NCBI GenBank assembly: GCA_032173965.1
Contig: JAVUNC010000006.1
Span: 39,527,870-39,591,869 of the forward strand
Direction: 5' to 3'
Origin: Sitta carolinensis
Lineage: Eukaryota; Chordata; Aves; Passeriformes; Sittidae
Length of the DNA: 64,000 bases
Position 1 is the first letter of the stretch. Each line of letters opens with the position of its first letter. Under the pieces are notes generated by a model. That model worked only from the letters and a program-made list of their open reading frames with translations. It was not told the DNA's origin and searched no databases. Shown piece by piece: positions 58,918-64,000 of this stretch. The position numbers were made by a program, and so were the translations under genes.

Positions 58918-58940
58918 CGGAACCGTTGTGGGGTCTCACC
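58918..58940 (-). other. TMEM63C: TMEM63C 5' UTR segment with upstream 3' splice site
   Basis: On the minus strand a good acceptor (TTTGTGTTGCAG, ending at 58941) lies 23 bases before the ATG. This implies a 5' non-coding exon further right, in 58944-64000 or beyond the window. Confidence 0.6.
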
Positions 58941-58943
58941 CTG

Positions 58944-61900
58944 CAACACAAAGGCAGAAGCATGGATGGAGAAGCTTTTCCTTGAAAAGAGGCCACGGCT
59001 CTTCCAGGTCTCTTCCATCAAGGTCTGAGGAGCTCACTAAGGGTAGGGAGGAGAGAGGACTGGCTGGTGACCTTAGAGCTTCCCCAGTCCTAGTCTCTCT
59101 CAGGGAGAGGTTGTTGGACACAAGGCAGAGGGTGTTGCTGAAGAAATCTCAACAGCAACTTCCTGCCCTTTCCCCACCCATTAAACCCCATGCTATTTGC
59201 TTGTCTCTGTCATACCCGAGACAGGTCTCTCACCACCTCTGCCCCTCAGTCCTGAAAGCTGGGTTGAGTCATGGCCCCCTCGGTGTTGTCAGCAGGCAGG
59301 AATGAGAAGCTGAAGCATTTGTTTGAATTTCTGAAAAAAACAGCAATGATAATATTGACAACTTGGCTGCTGGGACTGCATTTGCTTCTCTCCCCACAGC
59401 CAGATATTTACTGCCTATGGAAAACCCCTAAGCCTGCTGTCCTACTCCAGCATCATGATCTATGTGATTCAGGAATTAGACAACTTGCTTTTAATCTTTC
59501 CACCTAAGCAGAATTGCTCCTTCCAAGATATCTTGATCTCTACAGAAGAGTTAGCTTCTCAAAACCCTAAATATCAGCCTTCCCAACAAAATTGAGACCC
59601 TGCTACAGCCCCTCAGTCACCCAGCACCAGGTAAACCCTGCTGGAGGATGCTCAAAGCCACAAAGCCACATGAACAGGGTGGAGGAAGAGAAGCAGGACC
59701 CATGGTTTGATTGACCAGTGGAGGAGAGTGCCAACAAAGACAGATGGGACCTCCAAGGATGTGGAGACACAAAGTGTTTATGGCAGTTTTTGTCACCAAG
59801 ACCAAACGAGATCGAATCTTTGACACCGAAGGAAACCTGATTGAGAGGTCCTTGGGAGCACAGAGACAGAACACAGAAAATTACTTGGCTTAGAAAGGGG
59901 ATATTCCTAAGCTCTACATAGATTTGCTTTTGTTAGGAAATGTTTATTTGTGCTGTGTCAGTGTGCTAGATGGGGGACTAGAGTAGCACCTGATTTTATA
60001 TACATGCTGTGGCCTCAGCCTCTCTTTGATCTTGCAGTTTGCTGCTTGAAGAGTCCTGTCCTAAAGTTCATCAGGAAGAGGAGATTAGTCCTGTCCTAAA
60101 CTTCACAAGGAGCCCAAACACCCCCAACCCACAGCTGACCAGGCAGGACAAGACTGCTGGTGCAGGAGTTGACATACATTACATGTCTGAGAGACTGACT
60201 CTCTTTGACCTCCTCATCCAGGGAAAGAAAAAGCTGAGGAGGAGGGAGGTTTTCAAACACAAGAGTTGGCCATAAAGAAAAAAAAAAAAAAAGGTCTGAC
60301 AACCTGGACACTGAGGATTCCCAAGGGATTGTCAACCCAAGCTCTTCAGAGGTTTGAAGAATTTAAGAACTACTTTTCGTGCTTGTAGTTTCCAAGTTAA
60401 ACACTTGCTATTTTCTTCATTTCTGAAGCATAAATTCCATCCCAAAGAAAATCTCCACTGGCTGCCTAAGAGTGGCTGGGATGATTGGACCAAGGCTATG
60501 AGACCAGAAGAGCTTGAGTCTCACCCCACTGCAGTATTAGGCTGGCATCTGACTATCTGCACAGACGCCTTGAAGAGATGTCAGAAGCTGTTTGAACTAC
60601 AGGCACCAAGTTCCCCAGGACATGCAGACATGGAAGTCCCTTTTCCTGTGCATAGGGTGCAATGTCACCTGAGCCATGTGCTTCAGTGTCTGCTACAGAC
60701 CTGCCCATGCTGCATCTTCAGTTCTCCCCAGAGGTCCCTATCTATATACACATATATCTGTCCAGACTATGATGTCTGGAGACATAACTGCCCAAGTGAG
60801 GACAGCTGAACATTAGTGTGACTCACAAAAGAACTGCCAGATCACTTGAGATATGCTGATACTTCTCCAAAGGGCATCCCAGTAGACTTGGGGCTGATAC
60901 TTGCACCCAGGTGTGGAGTGATGGATGGGCTGGCAAAGCCTCCCTGCAATGCTCTCAGCCACAGCCTGTCTCCCAGCCATGGCTGGGAGTCCTGTACTTC
61001 AAGGACCAGCATGATCCCATCAGGATAAGAACCCCTGACAAAGGACCTCCAGAAGACACCTGGAAGAAGTGAAGGGGCTACTCTGGCAAGCAGCAGCTGT
61101 TTGCCCTGGCTTGCCTGCCTCCTGCTTGCCACCCGAACCACCAGGACCTCTAGCCAGGGTCTGCTCTTTACTATGGAAATGCTCTCAATCTGTTCCTCAC
61201 GATGTGCATGTCTCTCTTTCTCTCTCTCTCTCTCTTGCTTCCTCCTGTAAGCATCAGAGCCATTGCCATCTGGCATTTTCAGCTGCTAAATAATTCACTG
61301 CCTTTTTGTTAACAAGGAGAGTGTGTCTCTGACCAAGGGAGCTGTTAGACCATCAGCAAACAAAGAGACCCTTAGCAACTTCCAAGTCCCTTCTCCATCA
61401 CCACCACTCCACTACACAGCAATAAGATCCTGCAGCTTGTTTCTAGGCACCGGCTTCACACTTGTAGGAGGAACATCCTGTCAGGGATGGCAGGGTGAGG
61501 GGGATTTTCACAGGGATCTGTACAAGTTGTGTTTCTCTATCAAGTCCTTGCTGCTATCCCTTTCTCTCCCATATCAGATATTTTGCTCCCGGTGGCAAAA
61601 AGCAATGGGTTCCTCCTGGAGATGGTGCTAGTATCTCCTGCTCCTAGCTCTCCTGCCCAGAAACCTCCCAAATATAAGCCTTCACCCTCCCAGTGCAACC
61701 AGCTCATTTCTCTCCACACAGCACTGCAAGTACAATGCCAGACTTCACAGAGAAATTTCAGGAGCAGAAGATACGTGAAGACCCAGTCCAGCTCTGTCCC
61801 CTCTCTTTTAAGCACCCCCAACTCCAAAGGAGTCCAAAGAAGTCATCATGTCATGCCCAGGTCTGTAAACACAGCCTTTGCAGTGTATCACAGCTCCTCT

Positions 61901-64000
61901 GGACCTGATCTCAAGCCCCTCTCCTGCTCTTTTGCTGCTCCTTTCATCACCAGATAGCCACAGAAACTCTCCTCCAAATATCCAAACCACTACTTTTCTA
62001 GACCATTTGTTCCAGCTAGTCTCACCTTTTATGGTGCTGCTCTCCAGAAAAGCTTATGCAAATTATATAGCTGCAGTGTTACCATTAAAATAACTGTTGG
62101 GGGCAACCAGCTAAAAGTAAATCATGTATATGTTCTAGGAACAGCATGCAGCAGAAACAGTGAAGGAGATTTCTTCTCACATGCACCAACAACAACTTAC
62201 ACTCAGAACTGTAGAACATGTTCAATCTCCTTATGGTTAGAGAGGTAAGTTTTTTGGTATACAGAATGAGAAATCACAGGGACACTGCGGGTCACACAGT
62301 CATTATTGAAATGCCTAAGCTAAATTTCCACATCACACAAATGAGAAAATTCAGCATTTTGCAATATTCAGTTGATGGCTCTCTGCAATACTATCTGAAA
62401 GGTTCAACAAAACCCACAGCACCACCAAACCAGTTCCTGTTCCCTGCTATGCCACTGACATTGTGCTTTTCCCAATCTTGAGGGGTGAAAGAACAAATAC
62501 TGTTGTGAATAACAGAGCTGGACCGATGTCACCTCCAGAAGATGTCAGGACAGCTTCCCATTAGCTGTGTATGAGGCATGGCCTCTAGATGCCAACCACA
62601 GACAGATGTCCTTCAGAGCAGCCACTGTCCTGGAGAAGTGACAGCAATGGACTAGTCATTAAACATGGGGGTGTACAAGGTTGCAGGTAGGAAAATGAAG
62701 CAATAAATAAAAGCAGAAATTTCAATATATGGTCTATCCATTATAGGTCTTAGAGGGAAGATACTAAAACAGGGTCAGAAAAAAAGTCAGAAAACATGCA
62801 GTGCAATTCTTTCTCCCCTTTGTGGCCTGTGAATGCATAAGATTCGCCATTGAAACTGATTTGCTGGATAATTTCTATGAAGCATTTTCAGTGCATGTAA
62901 GCTTTGCCTTGAATATTCAGTGCCCTCTTTGTTTTGTTGATACATCAGCATATGTTTCTTCTCTCCGGTTGGGTGGGCACTAATCCAGAGAATCAGATTT
63001 CCAATTAAAAATAAGGCAAGTCTTCTATGCGAATGCAATTTTTCATAATTTGTCTTTCCCTTGAAGCATCCTGCCAGCAAACTCATTTGCTGGGGGATTC
63101 ATGGACAGCTGGAGTAGCAAAACATCAAAACAGTCTTGGGAGCAATGAGATGACTAAGCTGGGTTTCCCAGCATGCCTACACTCAGCCAGCCTTAGCATC
63201 CCACTCTGGCACAGGTGGAATTACTGACTTTGGCTGGCCAGAGGGCAGACAGGGCATGGGGCTGTTGATGGAGCAATCTGTGGCCACACAGAAAAGCCAG
63301 TCTGAGGACCTAGACCTAGAAAACAAGCATCTGTGCTACCTTCATCTATGCTTTACATCCTTCTTCCATTACAAGTAGATTGTGGCCAGGCTGTGGAAGA
63401 GAAAGTCAAGGACTACTGTAACAGGAAGATCAGGTTCATGCCCTGGTGTGCACAGGGCCAGCCAGGCATGCAGGCAAACCTCCAGCATCCCACCCTGCAG
63501 GACTGCAGTGACCGACCTTGCAGGACTGCAGGGACAGGGAGGGCAGGAAACCTGAGCCACTGCCACTTACTCAGCATGGCTAACCAAGTACCTCAGGAGG
63601 GGAAAAGGCTCATCAACAACCTGCACTGAGCTCAGCACACACCCCAGCAGTTCTGGCACCACAGGGCATGGTGACCTCTCCATTCCTGCAGCTTGGTGCA
63701 TGGGAGAACAGGCACACCATGGGCCACACCTGTCCCCAATGGGTATGAGCACAGACAGGACAGGACCAGAGACACAGCCCTCCAAAACCCCACAGAGTCC
63801 AAGGCATTGCTCCCTGGATCTCCCTTCAACCTTCCCTCTTAAGATTCATGGCCTCGAGGTCCAAAAAGCAAAGAGAGGGTCTGGCTGCTCATGGTCTGTG
63901 AGGTGAGCACCTGTGGGGCAGCAGCATCCCTGGGCAGGGCTCACTGACACTGGTGTGAATGCTGTGCCCACACCCTGTCAGGGTATGAGACAGACACCCA
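58944..64000. other. Flank or 5' UTR intron of TMEM63C, no gene recognised
   Basis: No coding exon, CpG island or repeat family is recognised in these 5 kb. Simple sequence is limited to an A15 run at 60278-60292 and a TC repeat at 61211-61235. A non-coding TMEM63C first exon may lie here but cannot be placed from sequence alone. Confidence 0.45.
61211..61235. repeat. TC dinucleotide microsatellite
   Basis: TCTCTCTTTC followed by about eight further TC units, right of TMEM63C. Confidence 0.95.

Noticed and set aside
58412..59305. Plus-strand open frame of 297 codons
   Set aside because: Antisense to TMEM63C exon 1 and introns; no family similarity seen.

Overview
The window is vertebrate nuclear DNA and most likely from a bird. 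It holds multi-exon genes with GT-AG introns, two CpG-island promoters, and CR1-type LINE fragments, one of which ends in the ATTCTGTG-like repeats typical of avian CR1. The gene order GSTZ1 - POMT2 - NGB - TMEM63C, with these relative orientations, matches human 14q24.3 as I know it. I could not run a search, so 'bird' is inference from repeats, compactness and protein sequence.

Layout. 1-870: CpG island with a head-to-head promoter. The 7-codon first coding exon of GSTZ1 lies on the minus strand (231-251), and POMT2 starts on the plus strand (298). 298-24719: complete POMT2 coding sequence, 21 exons, 753 codons plus stop, with every junction in frame. Intron 9 carries an apparent solo LTR with a 5-bp target duplication (11558-12813). 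24720 to about 29645: probable POMT2 3' UTR. About 29645-37000: intergenic, with a CR1 3' fragment (about 31670-32122) and a minisatellite. 37005-37760: CpG island. 37334-41431: complete neuroglobin gene, 4 coding exons, 161 aa. About 42355-45570: gene-free spacer between convergent genes. 47467-58917 (minus): complete TMEM63C coding sequence, 22 exons, 830 aa, with an internally deleted CR1 in intron 3. 58944-64000: no gene recognised; probably the TMEM63C 5' UTR intron or upstream flank.

The genes are not one pathway. POMT2 is the partner of POMT1 in ER protein O-mannosylation (alpha-dystroglycan). GSTZ1 acts in tyrosine catabolism. NGB is a neuronal hexacoordinate globin. TMEM63C is an OSCA/TMEM63 family membrane channel. 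POMT2 and GSTZ1 appear to share a bidirectional CpG promoter; NGB and TMEM63C are tail to tail.

I reconstructed exons by eye from reading frame, splice sites and remembered family sequence. The most useful second-look items are a GC-AG last intron and a NAGNAG acceptor in POMT2, a T22 tract abutting a POMT2 acceptor, tandem cryptic acceptors beside TMEM63C exon 8 (one exactly in frame), two extra cysteines in neuroglobin, and the solo LTR. I found no convincing new gene system; this is ordinary conserved vertebrate sequence with some unusual details.
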